Below are positions 55,087 through 64,000 of a DNA stretch of 64,000 bases, one piece after another (the stretch's first letter is position 1; each line of letters starts with the position of its first letter). The notes below the pieces were generated by a model. The model was not told where the DNA came from and ran no database searches. It saw nothing but the letters and a program-made list of their open reading frames with translations. The translations under genes and the position numbers were made by a program. This DNA comes from Symsagittifera roscoffensis (taxonomy: Eukaryota > Xenacoelomorpha > Acoela > Convolutidae), in assembly GCF_963678635.1 (NCBI RefSeq), contig NC_087063.1, positions 32,996,599-33,060,598 on the forward strand, in the 5' to 3' direction.

Positions 55087-56779
55087 AGCAGCGGCCATCG
55101 CCGGAATTGGTCTATTCGGCTCCGGAATAATGATGAGCAATTCAAGAGGATGTGGAACTATGGGAATTTTTGGATCATGCCAGTACCAGGCACAAGCAAA
55201 TGCAAACAACATCGAGACTTTGGAACAGTACTCAATGGCCCTTACGGACTATGTATCAGAAATTGAAACATCGAGCAACGAGAAGTTCTTTGCGATTTCG
55301 AATGAGTTGTCTGAAATCAGAGCAATTCAACAACAAACAATCGAAAACCAAAATTGGAACTGGAAAATCCTCGAAAAACAATTTGCAACAATTCAAGGAA
55401 ATTTCCATATCTTGCGGAATTGCACACAAACATTGTTCTCAAAACAACATTTCAATTTCAACTTCGACACAGCAGCATCACTACTAAACGTTGTCTATGC
55501 AGATATAACAAGCTATAAAACCGCACTCTATGCCTTTAAGACAAACGTCTTAAACTCGATACCAACTCTGCTGGACCAACGACTCTCGATGTCTCTTGTT
55601 CCGCGAAAGTCCCTTTTGGCGGTCATAGACGCCGTGTACAAAAGCCAAAAGGAGGAAAACCACCGATTGACCCTTGCGATACCGCCAAGCGATATCCCCT
55701 CATATTATGACGCAAAGCTGCTTCGCGACGTCACAACAATTGAGGAAGGACTTCTGCTCAATCTGGCAATACCGTACGCATCGAATCAAACAGCTTTCCA
55801 GATGTACCGGGCCCAGGTGATACCTATGCCTCAAGTTGATCCAACCGAAGCCATAAAATGGGTCATAGAAGGACCCTATCCGGCCATATCGGAGGACTCC
55901 ATAGAGACAATTGTCCTGACAGAAGACCAGTACGCCAACTGCTTGGGAACTTCGACGTACCGGATCTATCATCAAACAATGGAAATGAGACACACTTAGG
56001 ACAATCATCATGCCTGGCAACGCTGTATTTCAACTCCACAATGACAGCACTGACGGTATGTGAGACCGAAAAACTTCTTCTCCCAACGCCTGAGAAAGCG
56101 ACCAACCTTGGATATGGAATTCGGCTAGTCACCTCAGCCAGTGCTGCGTTCTCTTTACGGGAGTACAGTCTCGATGAACTGAACACGCCCAAAAGAGAAG
56201 ACCACCCTGGCTGCAATATTTGCTTAATAACCTTGGACTGTGGGACACAGCTAATAAGCAAATATATAAAAATTGAACCTGATTTAGATAGCTGCAAAAA
56301 AATCCCTGCAAAACGGATCAGCATAACTCTACCGGACCCGTTAGCACATTTGATTTCAGAACTACCAGACTTATCAGACCTCCCATACTACGAATCCAAA
56401 ACCGACGCCGGAGTGAAATTACTCAGAAGTTAAAGCGAAACTCATCGAAAGTCCACATCTGACAAAAGTCGATCAGCTGAACGAAATTGCAAAACCTATT
56501 GCACACAATATGCGACTACTAAAGCCTAGCCTTGTGGACAAAATGGAGCAGTATGTACCATTACGTCTTTCTCTTACACTGACAGCAGTAGTCTTCTTAG
56601 GAAATCAGGTATTACACGCACTCATTATGTATATCCACCACCGATTTGCCATCTTCCGAAGATTGACTCCGAAGTTTCTAAAAGGACAGGACGGAAACAT
56701 CGCACTTCGACCGGTGCTCTCAGTAGCAGCATCTGACCGCAAAGAATTAATTCCAAAAGCAGGGGACCAAGCTCCGTGA
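55087..56779 (+). pseudogene. env-like region of second element
   Basis: Open stretches of 289, 191 and 89 residues in sequence. The start holds a Gly/Ala-rich hydrophobic segment and a coiled region, the middle has regularly spaced Cys and strands, and the last stretch has a single strong membrane segment (about 56570-56640) with a short basic tail. This is the layout of a membrane-fusion type envelope protein of env-bearing gypsy elements. Exact family assignment needs profile comparison. It is fossil and broken. Confidence 0.55.
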
Positions 56780-57342
56780 AAAATACATGGTAGTGACACA
56801 AACAGAATTGAATGCTCATACATCACCAGCCGACAGATCACAACTGACTTCAGCCTGCTCCTCTATGGGGAATGTCAGCAGAAGACAGGACTCACAGGTT
56901 GACCTGAACGACACTAAAGAGGAGAGCTTCAGCCAAATTTGAACAGTTACTGGCACTCAAAAAATTCACCCTCACAAATCATCATTATGACTGACCGAGT
57001 GGCTTCCATTAAACGTATAACTTTGCCTCTCTCTAATAAGAGAGTCTAATTGTATCTTAGATACTGGGACAACCCTTTGTGTATATTTATGTTCCGCTTT
57101 AATTTAGTTGCAAATCTAATCTATTTAATCTAAAATAAATTATAGTGTGATGGTGCTATCACCACTTAAAATTTAAGAAACGTTCAAAGCATTATTGTTT
57201 TGAAAATTTGAAAGCAATAAATTTAATCTAATAACCGCAGTAAACTTATTAAAGTGCACAGTTAAGTTATTGATATATCCATGTAACCACTTGTGCCTTC
57301 CCACAATTATAGCCGCCAGGGAAGAATCATTAAGTGTAGTTA
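56780..57342 (+). other. 3' untranslated part of second element
   Basis: AT-rich with no coding signal. A weak purine-rich tract (AGGGAAGAA at about 57318-57326) lies 16 bases before the 3' LTR. Confidence 0.5.
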
Positions 57343-57733
57343 TGTAACATAGTGCTAAACACCTATGTTAATTACTCTCGCTAACTTACATTAATAGGAG
57401 CGAATTAGACGCTTAATAGATTAAATTGTAAACTCATACTATGCCAATGACGAAATGCTAAAGTATATTTGCTCAAAGTAAATAATAAGGAGATCATTAG
57501 ATCAGAGACAAAAGAGAGCCAGTAATACTCAGTAGCTCTAAACAATTGAACTTTCAAAACTCACTTTATTCAATCTAAGAAAGAAGAGGGTAGCCATCAC
57601 AAAGCGCGTCCCTGAGTTGAGGATTCAAAAGCCTAGACCGCACATCCAACATACATACTTCAAACTTCATCACTCTAGAATACAAAGCAACACTTAACAC
57701 TCAATCAATAATTGCCAGTAACGGTTTATTACA
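57343..57733 (+). repeat. 3' LTR of second element (391 bp)
   Basis: TGTAACATAGTGCTAAACAC to GGTTTATTACA. It is followed by the target duplicate ATTGT (57734-57738). Confidence 0.95.
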
Positions 57734-57738
57734 ATTGT

Positions 57739-58374
57739 CTGTTAACACTGAAATAAAAAGCTGTTAACACTGAAATTCGATTTTTCGGGGTTTGGTTTTT
57801 TATTTAATTGAATGTTCAGTTCAAATTCAACAAAAACCTTCAATCAGAAAGGTCTTGAAACTGAATGAACTTGACAAGAGGAAAAGCAAAAAAGTTTCAT
57901 TTTTCTTTGAGTTTATTAGAGCTGAAAAATCTATGTGTCATGTTTAAATGTGAATGCAAGTTGTGAGGAAATTTATTTTAGGTCATGTTACTTTTTCAGA
58001 AAATTTTTGGTCACTATTGCGGTTTGATATTTGACTTCTTTTAGATTTGAATTTCAAATTTGTTTGTTAACCGGAAGTCAATTAGGCTCTCCCATAACGA
58101 AAGTGCTATTGGCGGGAAAAATGTGAAGATTTTAAATTTCGAAGTTCGAGGAAAAGTGTCAGTCATAAAATGTTCAAAATAGCTTCAACATGATATATTT
58201 TTTCCGGAATAAGAAAGTTGAAAAACGTTCAAAAAACTTAATATTTCATTTCGGCTTCCGTGAATTCAATGACACCTTTCCAGCTGTCTGTTGGCTATGT
58301 TTCATGTACACAAAAGATGAACGCTTGTATCATTCGGTTTATTTCTGAGTTTCAGATAGTTAACCTATGTTAAA
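57739..58374. other. Intergenic dispersed repeat, copy 4, and 5' flank of the zinc-finger gene
   Basis: Contains the dispersed-repeat blocks (GGTCATGTTA, CCGGAAGTCAATTAGGCTCT, TTTCCGGAATAAGAAAGTTG, CAGCTGTCTGTTGGCTATGT). A splice-acceptor-like TTTCAG at 58350-58355 lies 20 bases before the ATG, so the gene may have a 5' noncoding exon. Confidence 0.5.
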
Positions 58375-59250
58375 ATGGCTAGAATCAAGCAGGAGCCGGG
58401 TCTCTGCACTCGAAGTGACGATACCTACGGCGATGTTGACTTTGTTCACATGTTTGGACTGGACGAGTTCATGGGTCAAGAAAGTTCACAGTCTCATTTA
58501 AAAAGCAATTCTTCTGTATTAAAACAGGAACAACCAAGTTACAATCAAAAGATTGAACTTAATCACCCTCAGTTTCATTCTGAAAACAGACCGACGATTA
58601 AAACTGGAAACGATCTTATAGCGAGCAAGGTGAATAAATTGAAGACAAAAGCCTTGACGAGGCCAGTCAAAGTTGCCTTAAATGGAAAGAAAGTGACCAG
58701 AGATCGCACTGATCCAGATATTTTGATCCAGTATTCATTCCTGTGTCCCCATTGTCCTTTCATTTCAGCTCATAAGTCGAGTACCCATAGACATATTAGT
58801 ACTACTCACGCAAGTGTAGAAGGAGTAGACGCGAAAAACATTGGCGAAAAGATGCTGTTTTTATGCAGACTTTGCAGTTTCAACTCGAACCACAAAACTT
58901 CAGCCAAACGACACGTGAAAACAATACATAAGGACAAAAATGATGATTCTTTGGAAATATCTGGTTCGAATGGGTTTTCAGAAGAAAAATTGAACTTAGT
59001 TGCTTCTATTAAACAACCTCAGATCAATTTTCAGTCGATACAGAATCCTCAAGTTCTCAATTCTCAAATTCAAAACCCTCATTTTCCTCGCCCGCAAATA
59101 CAAGACCCCAGTCGTATCAGAGCTCAAAATTCCTCGACATCTTTTGTGGTTGAGCCGAGGAGGCAGTTAAACGGTGCGCAGCCTGTGAAACATGAACCGA
59201 CTAGCGTCAACTCTACAGTTATAAACCCAATTGGTTATATAAGATTTTAA
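58375..59250 (+). CDS. Two-finger C2H2 zinc-finger protein
   Basis: A 291-residue single open exon beginning ATGGC at 58375. Two C2H2 fingers lie at residues 124-145 ('CPHCPFISAHKSSTHRHIST' then TH) and 164-185 ('CRLCSFNSNHKTSAKRHVKT' then IH), both C-x2-C-x12-H-x4-H. They are separated by an 18-residue linker. The shared F.S.HK.S..RH pattern marks fingers of the REST/ZNF-like pair type. The rest is polar and disordered, with Asn/Gln/Pro-rich repeats (I/V-QNP type) near the C-terminus. Three sites fit the SUMO consensus: IKQE (4-7), LKQE (49-52) and VKHE (271-274). Probably a nuclear DNA-binding regulator. No closer family is recognised, and it may have an upstream noncoding exon. Confidence 0.75.
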   Translation: MARIKQEPGLCTRSDDTYGDVDFVHMFGLDEFMGQESSQSHLKSNSSVLKQEQPSYNQKIELNHPQFHSENRPTIKTGNDLIASKVNKLKTKALTRPVKVALNGKKVTRDRTDPDILIQYSFLCPHCPFISAHKSSTHRHISTTHASVEGVDAKNIGEKMLFLCRLCSFNSNHKTSAKRHVKTIHKDKNDDSLEISGSNGFSEEKLNLVASIKQPQINFQSIQNPQVLNSQIQNPHFPRPQIQDPSRIRAQNSSTSFVVEPRRQLNGAQPVKHEPTSVNSTVINPIGYIRF

Positions 59251-59429
59251 GTTACACTTAGTCGTATTTTACTATTTTGTAGATATTTTTCTTATCAGCA
59301 TTAAAAGTTTAACTTTAGACAGCTGGAAACTTGATGGAAAAGATGATTGTAACAAAGCTAAATTAATTGTTTTAGCTATTCGTATTTTTATTGACTTTAA
59401 CAGTAAGTTTGCTATGGCAAGTTGTCTTC

Positions 59430-59489
59430 TATATCTATCTATCTATATCTATCTATATCTATCTATATCTATATCTATATCTATATCTA

Positions 59490-59532
<43 letters not shown>

Positions 59533-59565
59533 ATCTATCTATCTATCTATATCTATCTATAATAT
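59430..59565 (+). repeat. (TATC)n microsatellite
   Basis: About 130 bp of TATC / ATATCT units. It gives a spurious Tyr/Leu/Ser/Ile open frame on the plus strand. Confidence 0.95.
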
Positions 59566-59814
59566 ATTTAAATGCGAGTGACAGCTATCTCCCATGTTTA
59601 AGCATAATAATTTTGCATGTTTAACGGAAGAGTTTTTTCATGTTTAAGCTATATCATATATTGCAATGCTTAAGAAAATTTTTCAATTAGTTTTCCGCAA
59701 GGTCAATAATTTTTCAGTATTTTTTTTCGAGGCCAAATTAAGTCTGTCTGTTTTGTCTGTATACCTGCTTTTTCATTTAATTTGATTATGTTTGATGATG
59801 ATTGATTATCTTTA

Positions 59815-60260
59815 TCGATCTTTTTCTTCTATCTTGTTTTTCTATTTTTTTTCGATCCTTCTTATTTGATCTTTTTTTCGATCTTTTTTTCTATCTTTCT
59901 TTTTTATTTTTTTTCTATCTTTTTTCAATCCTTCTTTTTCGATCCTTCTTTTTCGTTTTTTTTTCATCTTTCTTTTTCGATTTTTTTTCTCCTTTTTTCC
60001 TATCTTTTTTTTGATCCTTCTTTTCGATCTTTTTTTCAGTCTTTTTTTTCAATCCTTCTTTTTCGATCTTTTTTTTCAATCTATTCGATGTTTTTATTCT
60101 GTCTTTTTTCGATCCTTCTTTTTCTATCCTTCTTTTCGATCTTCTTTTCTGTTTTTTATATTTTTTTCGATTCTCCTTTTTCTTAAATTTCTTCAACCCT
60201 TTTTCGATTTATTTTTCAATCCTTCTTATCGATCTTTTTTCAATTTTTTTTAATATCTTT
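59815..60260 (+). repeat. Degenerate T-rich minisatellite
   Basis: About 450 bp of units like TTTTTCGATCCTTC with variable T-runs. Open frames here on both strands are Phe/Ser or Lys/Glu simple sequence, not genes. Confidence 0.9.
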
Positions 60261-60309
60261 TTGTTTCTAAATTAAAACTTAAATTTTCAAAAAACTTGAC
60301 GTAATTTTT

Positions 60310-61230
60310 GTTTTCAAAATTTAAAATACCTTACCCTTTAGTTGGGTGCAGTCAGGGTACTCTCATGAGTTGCGAATCTTGCCTCCAAATATGACTGCTC
60401 AAATCTTTGTAGTTTTCGAGATATGACGTTTTTTGTGATTTTTTCAAAAAAAATTTCAATAAAAGAAATAATTTTTGTTTTCAATATTTGAAATTTTTTA
60501 CCCTATAGTTGTGTGCTGTCAGGGTACTCTCAGGAGTTGCGAATCTGGCCTCCAAATTTGACTGCTCAAATCCTTGTAATTTTCGAGATATGACGTTTTT
60601 TTTGTGATTTTTTAAAAAAATTTCAAAACTTAACAAAATTTGAAATTCCCAACCTTGTAATTGGAGGCTATCAGAGTACTTTCAGGGGTTGCGAACCTTG
60701 CCTCCAGTTATGACTGCTCAAATTTTTGTAGTTTTCGAGAAATGACGTTTTTTGTGATTTTTTCAAAAAACTTAAATTATTTTAATTTCAAAATTTGAAA
60801 TGCCTTACCCTGTAGTTGTGTGATATCATGGTTCACTCAGGAGTTGCGAATCTTGCGAACATTGCCTCTAGTAATGACTGCTCAAATCTTTGTAGTTTTC
60901 GAGATATGACTTTTTTGTGATTTTTTCAAAAACCTAAATGATTATTTTTTCAAATTTGAAAATCTTTACCCGGAAGTTGGGTTTTTTCTTGGTACTCCCA
61001 GGAGTTGCGAACCTTGCCTCCAGTTATGACTGCTCAAATTTTTTTAATTTTTGAGATATGACGTTTTTTGTGATTTTTTTCAAAAAAATTTCAAAAAACT
61101 TAAACTATTTCGTTTTCAAAATTTGAAATGCCTTACCCTGTAGTTGTGTGATTTCAGGATACTCTCAGGGGTTGCGAATCTTGCCTGGAAATATGACTGC
61201 TAGCCAATTATGACTGCTACCAAATATGAC
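60310..61230 (+). repeat. Six-unit tandem array of about 160 bp
   Basis: GTTGCGAATCTTGCCTCC and variants occur near 60370, 60535, 60695, 60843, 61003 and 61164 (spacing about 148-165). Each full unit also has CCTTACCCTGTAGTTGTGTG, GACTGCTCAAAT.TTTGTAG, TTTTCGAGATATGACGTTTT and a T/A-rich junction. Confidence 0.9.
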
Positions 61231-61420
61231 TGCTATCATTTAGCCTCTTTCCTATCATTTTCTATGATTATTTTATCAAATTATGCGCTTATTTCTAGGA
61301 GATCAATTTATGAAATATCGTGTTGCTTCAATTGATTGGAATACCTTAGGAAACAGTATACAAATTTGAAATTTCTAAATCAAAGAATCATCTTACTTTT
61401 CCGAAAAAAAAACAACTCAC

Positions 61421-61669
61421 CTTAAATAGTTTGATATTTGCTGCTAAGGTAGATCCTTGCGTTATGGCTGCTCTGCTGGGTGTTTTCAAAACACGTTTTT
61501 TATGAACCCTCTCGCATTTCACTAAGAGTTGAGTTATTGAAGTAATTTTTTTGTAGTAGTCAGCAAAAATTCGCCGAATTGTGCTTATATATTTAATCAA
61601 ATTGAATTGTTTTTGCTCACGCATCCTATTGTGGGTCATTGAATTTTCACTACAGCTTGAGCTGAACAA
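61421..61669 (-). CDS. Candidate exon of an unknown gene (minus strand)
   Basis: Open from an ATG at 61669 to a good splice donor AAG|GTGAGT (GT at 61420-61419). The 83 residues read 'MTHNRMREQKQFNLIKYIST', 'IRRIFADYYKKITSITQLLV' and 'RVLKTPSRAAITQGSTLAAN', with a helical then basic character. A diverged inverted copy of its end lies at 62467-62543 on the plus strand with the donor also conserved. I do not recognise a family. No certain next exon was found to the left. It could also be a pseudogene piece. Confidence 0.35.
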
Positions 61670-62149
61670 GCTTCTATAGTACTGATATAAAATAACCGGA
61701 TAAAACTAAAACAACTTCAAACTCATTTCTCGGAAGTTCGGTTAACTTTGGACTAAAAAATGTGAGGACAAAATTGTGCGAAATTTTACCTGACTTTCAT
61801 GGCTCAATATATTTTGCAAAATTTCAAATTGAAGTGTTACCCTTGAAATCTTAAAACGGGTCAATACGTTTGGTTCAAAATGGAGGTGGCAAACAGGCTC
61901 AATTTATGTAAGATTAACTACAATTGAGTCTGTTTGCCTACTTAATTTTGAACCAAATGAATCGACCCGTTTTACGGGTAAAACTTTCATCATAAAATTC
62001 CTGGTAAAATCCCACCCATTTTTGTCTTCACAGTCTAAAGTTAACCCAATGTGAAAGTTAACCCTACTACAAAAAAAAATCACCTCAATAACCTAAATTT
62101 TTGTGAAATGAGAGAGCGTTTATTACATTTTCGACAGTGTAGTGTTTTA

Positions 62150-62466
62150 TTACGAATCTTCTTTTTCTCTAACCTAACTCGCAAATAAAAAAGTATATTA
62201 AAATTTTTCACTTATTTGGAAGTTTCACTGTATAATTTGAAATTGCATAGCATCTATTCTCTGCTTTATATGTGGCTAGTGTTTGGTACCTATTAAGCGT
62301 CCGTGGCTGAGTGGTTAGTGTTTGAGACTGTTATTCTATCGGTCGCAGTTTAGAATCTCAGATGTGGCAGATTTTTGCTAATTCGAGGCCTCTTTCTAAT
62401 TTTTCTTATTGCTTTTGTCGTGTTCTCGCTTATGTTTGCGATGCGAAGCTTCGCCTCAGTGTAAAA
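62150..62466 (+). repeat. tRNA-derived dispersed repeat D
   Basis: Matches the repeat at 36555-36870. The tRNA-like head GCGTCCG TGGCTGAGTGGTTAG (62297-62319) resembles the 5' half of tRNA-Ser/Leu. The B-box region is at about 62347-62357. The tail has GTCGTGTTCTCGCTTATG and GCGAAGCTTCGCCTC. The acceptor stem does not close, so it is not a tRNA gene. Confidence 0.7.
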
Positions 62467-62766
62467 AACGTGTTTTGAAAACATCCAGTAAATTAGCCAA
62501 TACGCAGGGATCTATCTTAACAGCTAATATCAAGATAATTAAGGTGAGTTGTTTTATTTTTCGGAAAAGTAAGATAATTATTTGATTTTTAAATTTCAAG
62601 CTTTTGTTAAATGTTCCGATATGGTATTCCAATCCGTACTCCTCCCGTAATGACCAATTGCTATCTTCCCCCTACCGAAGCAAAAAAGATAAAAAGTTAC
62701 AAAAAATACATTAGGAAAGGCAAGAAGATGGTTGATATGTTCATAGCACGCAATCAATTGACCGAC
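62467..62766 (+). pseudogene. Exon-like copy with conserved splice donor
   Basis: 'KKRVLKTSSKLANTQGSIL' then 'TANIKIIK' and the donor GTGAGT (62544) copy the minus-strand candidate exon at 61421-61669, including about 60 bp of intron. Further on, 62611-62766 is open: 'MFRYGIPIRTPPVMTNCYLP', 'EAKKIKSYKKYIRKGKKMVD' then a stop. The copy starts exactly at the 3' end of repeat D, so its upstream part is missing. It is a truncated duplicate rather than a retrocopy, because intron sequence is retained. Confidence 0.35.
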
Positions 62767-63524
62767 TGAAGTTTGTTTTATATCGAGAGTATCGAGAAAA
62801 TATTTGAAAAAGAAAAAATCGAAATAAATCAGAAATTTTGTTGCAAATTTTCGTTTGGGCGACCATTGCCTCAGCGAGGAAAGCAAGTAACAAGGGTGGG
62901 TGCTCTAGCCATGTATTTGAATTCTAAAAACTGTTCTCCGCACGCATCACCTTAATATTGTACGCTATAGCTGTTTTTCCGTTTAGGACAGAAAAAGGTA
63001 ACTTTATGTGCCTCAGTTTTATTGATTCTTTCATTCTGAAAAAGCTATCTAAAATAGTGATATATATATAGGAAGTCATGTTATGGTAGGAAATAGACTC
63101 CAAGTTGCAAGTTGGGCGACAAGGTGGGAAAATATAAGTGCAAATATATGCCTTAGTAATTGATAATACTATGAACTTTGAGGAACACGTTTACTACGTT
63201 TCAGTTAAATTGAATGAATTTTGTGGACTGGTTAACAGGCTCAAACACTTGGGATCAACCGCACAATCTTTCAACCGTACGAAATAAAAAATTAGGTTGT
63301 ACTGTGCAGACAGCAAGGATCTCTCTAAATAATTAACTGAACAAATTGAATTTTTGAACAATATGATTTTCTAAATAATTTGCTATTCACTCCTTGTTGC
63401 ACCGTTACATGGGCGAAGACTCGATGAATTAGTAAGCTCCTCTTTGCACAAGTTGGATTTTTAAATTTCTAACAGATAACAGCCGACTGTTATTGGAGGA
63501 TATACATTCAACTTATTTTCTGAT
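62767..63524. other. AT-rich intergenic stretch
   Basis: No gene, RNA or repeat is recognised apart from a short TATATATA run near 63060. Confidence 0.4.
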
Positions 63525-63985
63525 GGTTATTAAGAGTCTATGAAGATTCTTATATAGGCCGCAGGCTCAAATTTACTTTTGTGGAGTTTGAATTTTGATT
63601 TGTTTTTACATTCAGATCGTTTACTTTAATAATTTGCGAAAGTTAAAAGGTCACGACAAACGTCATCGACTTCTAGTTTCGAAAATGAACTTTAATTTTT
63701 AGAATTCCCAGGGAAATATTAATTTCACCTATTGATCCATTTTTCTCAAATTGGGTTACTTTTATCAAAAAGTGCCTATCATAGCTTGTTCTAGAAATTC
63801 CAAGAGCTTTAAGGGCATCTGTTTTCTCTAAGTATCTGTTTAAGGGCATCTTTTTTCTTGGAAATTCGAAAGCAGAGAATTTTTTTTCCAAAAACACGTC
63901 AGCTTTTTTTTCTGTTTAATTGCGTTTATTGACTCTTTCCCAACTGTCTGTTGGCTGTGTTTGGTGGTTATGGCATAAGTTAATG
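63525..63985 (+). repeat. Dispersed repeat body, copy 5
   Basis: TTATTAAGAGTCTATGAAGA, TATATAGGCC, CGACTTCTAGTTTCGAAAAT, ACCTATTGATCCATTTTTCT, CAAATTGGGTTA, GAGCTTTAAGGGCATCTGTT and CTGTCTGTTGGCTGTGTTT. It has the clearest alignment with copies at 36880 and 45000. Confidence 0.75.
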
Positions 63986-64000
63986 GTAACCAGCGTTCTG

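Larger units (their letters stand above)
46632..57733 (+). mobile_element. Second Ty3/gypsy-type LTR element with macro domain and env-like region (fossil, 11.1 kb)
   Basis: LTRs of 399 and 391 bp (46632-47030, 57343-57733) start TGTAACATA and end TTACA. They differ at about 16 positions plus one 8-bp indel, roughly 96 percent identity, so this is a fairly recent insertion. A 5-bp duplication ATTGT flanks it. Order: gag with zinc knuckle, protease, RT, RNase H, integrase, proline-rich stretch, macro domain, three 170-bp tandem repeats, env-like region, 3' untranslated part. Several breaks, on the order of ten, divide gag, pol and env, so this copy looks inactive. It landed in a dispersed-repeat copy. 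Confidence 0.9.

Noticed and set aside
59391-60253. Tyr/Leu- and Phe-rich open frames
   Set aside because: They arise from the TATC microsatellite and the T-rich minisatellite. No protein character beyond simple sequence.

Overview
ORGANISM. The window is nuclear DNA of an invertebrate animal. It holds one intact intron-rich animal gene, GNPTAB, with GT-AG introns of 70 to 2253 bp. There is also an intronless two-finger C2H2 gene, a CR1-like LINE, a Penelope-like fragment, dispersed repeats with pol III-like boxes, and two Ty3/gypsy-type LTR elements. The Penelope-like and gypsy relics resemble, from memory, families common in cnidarians and other aquatic invertebrates. The species cannot be named from the sequence. 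LAYOUT, 0-5.66 kb: nested retroelement relics, nearly all on the minus strand. These are a LINE endonuclease fragment, a scrap of LTR, a Penelope-like RT fragment with a PHD-type cysteine cluster, and an almost full-length CR1-like LINE whose 3' end at about 1457 lies inside the Penelope sequence. 5.66-28.47 kb: one giant, old, broken LTR element of about 22.8 kb. Its LTRs are 914 and 929 bp. It has a 2.8 kb motif-rich leader, gag, protease, RT, RNase H and integrase, then about 9.5 kb of extra plus-strand coding remains. The extra part includes a macro-domain region, an SGNH-hydrolase-like region, a possible second SGNH-like region and several unrecognised regions. 28.98-29.91 kb: a solo LTR of the same family. 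31.33-42.70 kb: GNPTAB, 15 coding exons, 1188 residues, apparently complete. Its large introns hold repeats, including a degenerate satellite. 42.7-46.63 kb: intergenic DNA with dispersed repeats. 46.63-57.73 kb: a second, younger LTR element of 11.1 kb with a perfect 5-bp target duplication (ATTGT). It carries gag, pol, a TARG1-like macro domain, a three-copy 170-bp tandem repeat and an env-like region. 58.38-59.25 kb: the C2H2 zinc-finger gene. 59.4-64 kb: microsatellite, a T-rich degenerate repeat, a six-unit tandem array of about 160 bp, an inverted pair of exon-like segments, and more dispersed repeats. MAIN POINT. Two clearly different gypsy-type elements in one 64-kb window each carry an ADP-ribose-type macro domain just downstream of integrase. 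The giant one adds SGNH-hydrolase-like regions. Macro domains in RNA viruses remove host ADP-ribosylation marks, so an anti-defence accessory module in LTR elements is a reasonable but unproven reading. A second strong signal is a hairpin in the giant element's LTR whose stem shows compensatory changes among three LTR copies, which supports selection on RNA or cruciform structure. All LTR-element parts are treated as fossils and given with approximate ends.
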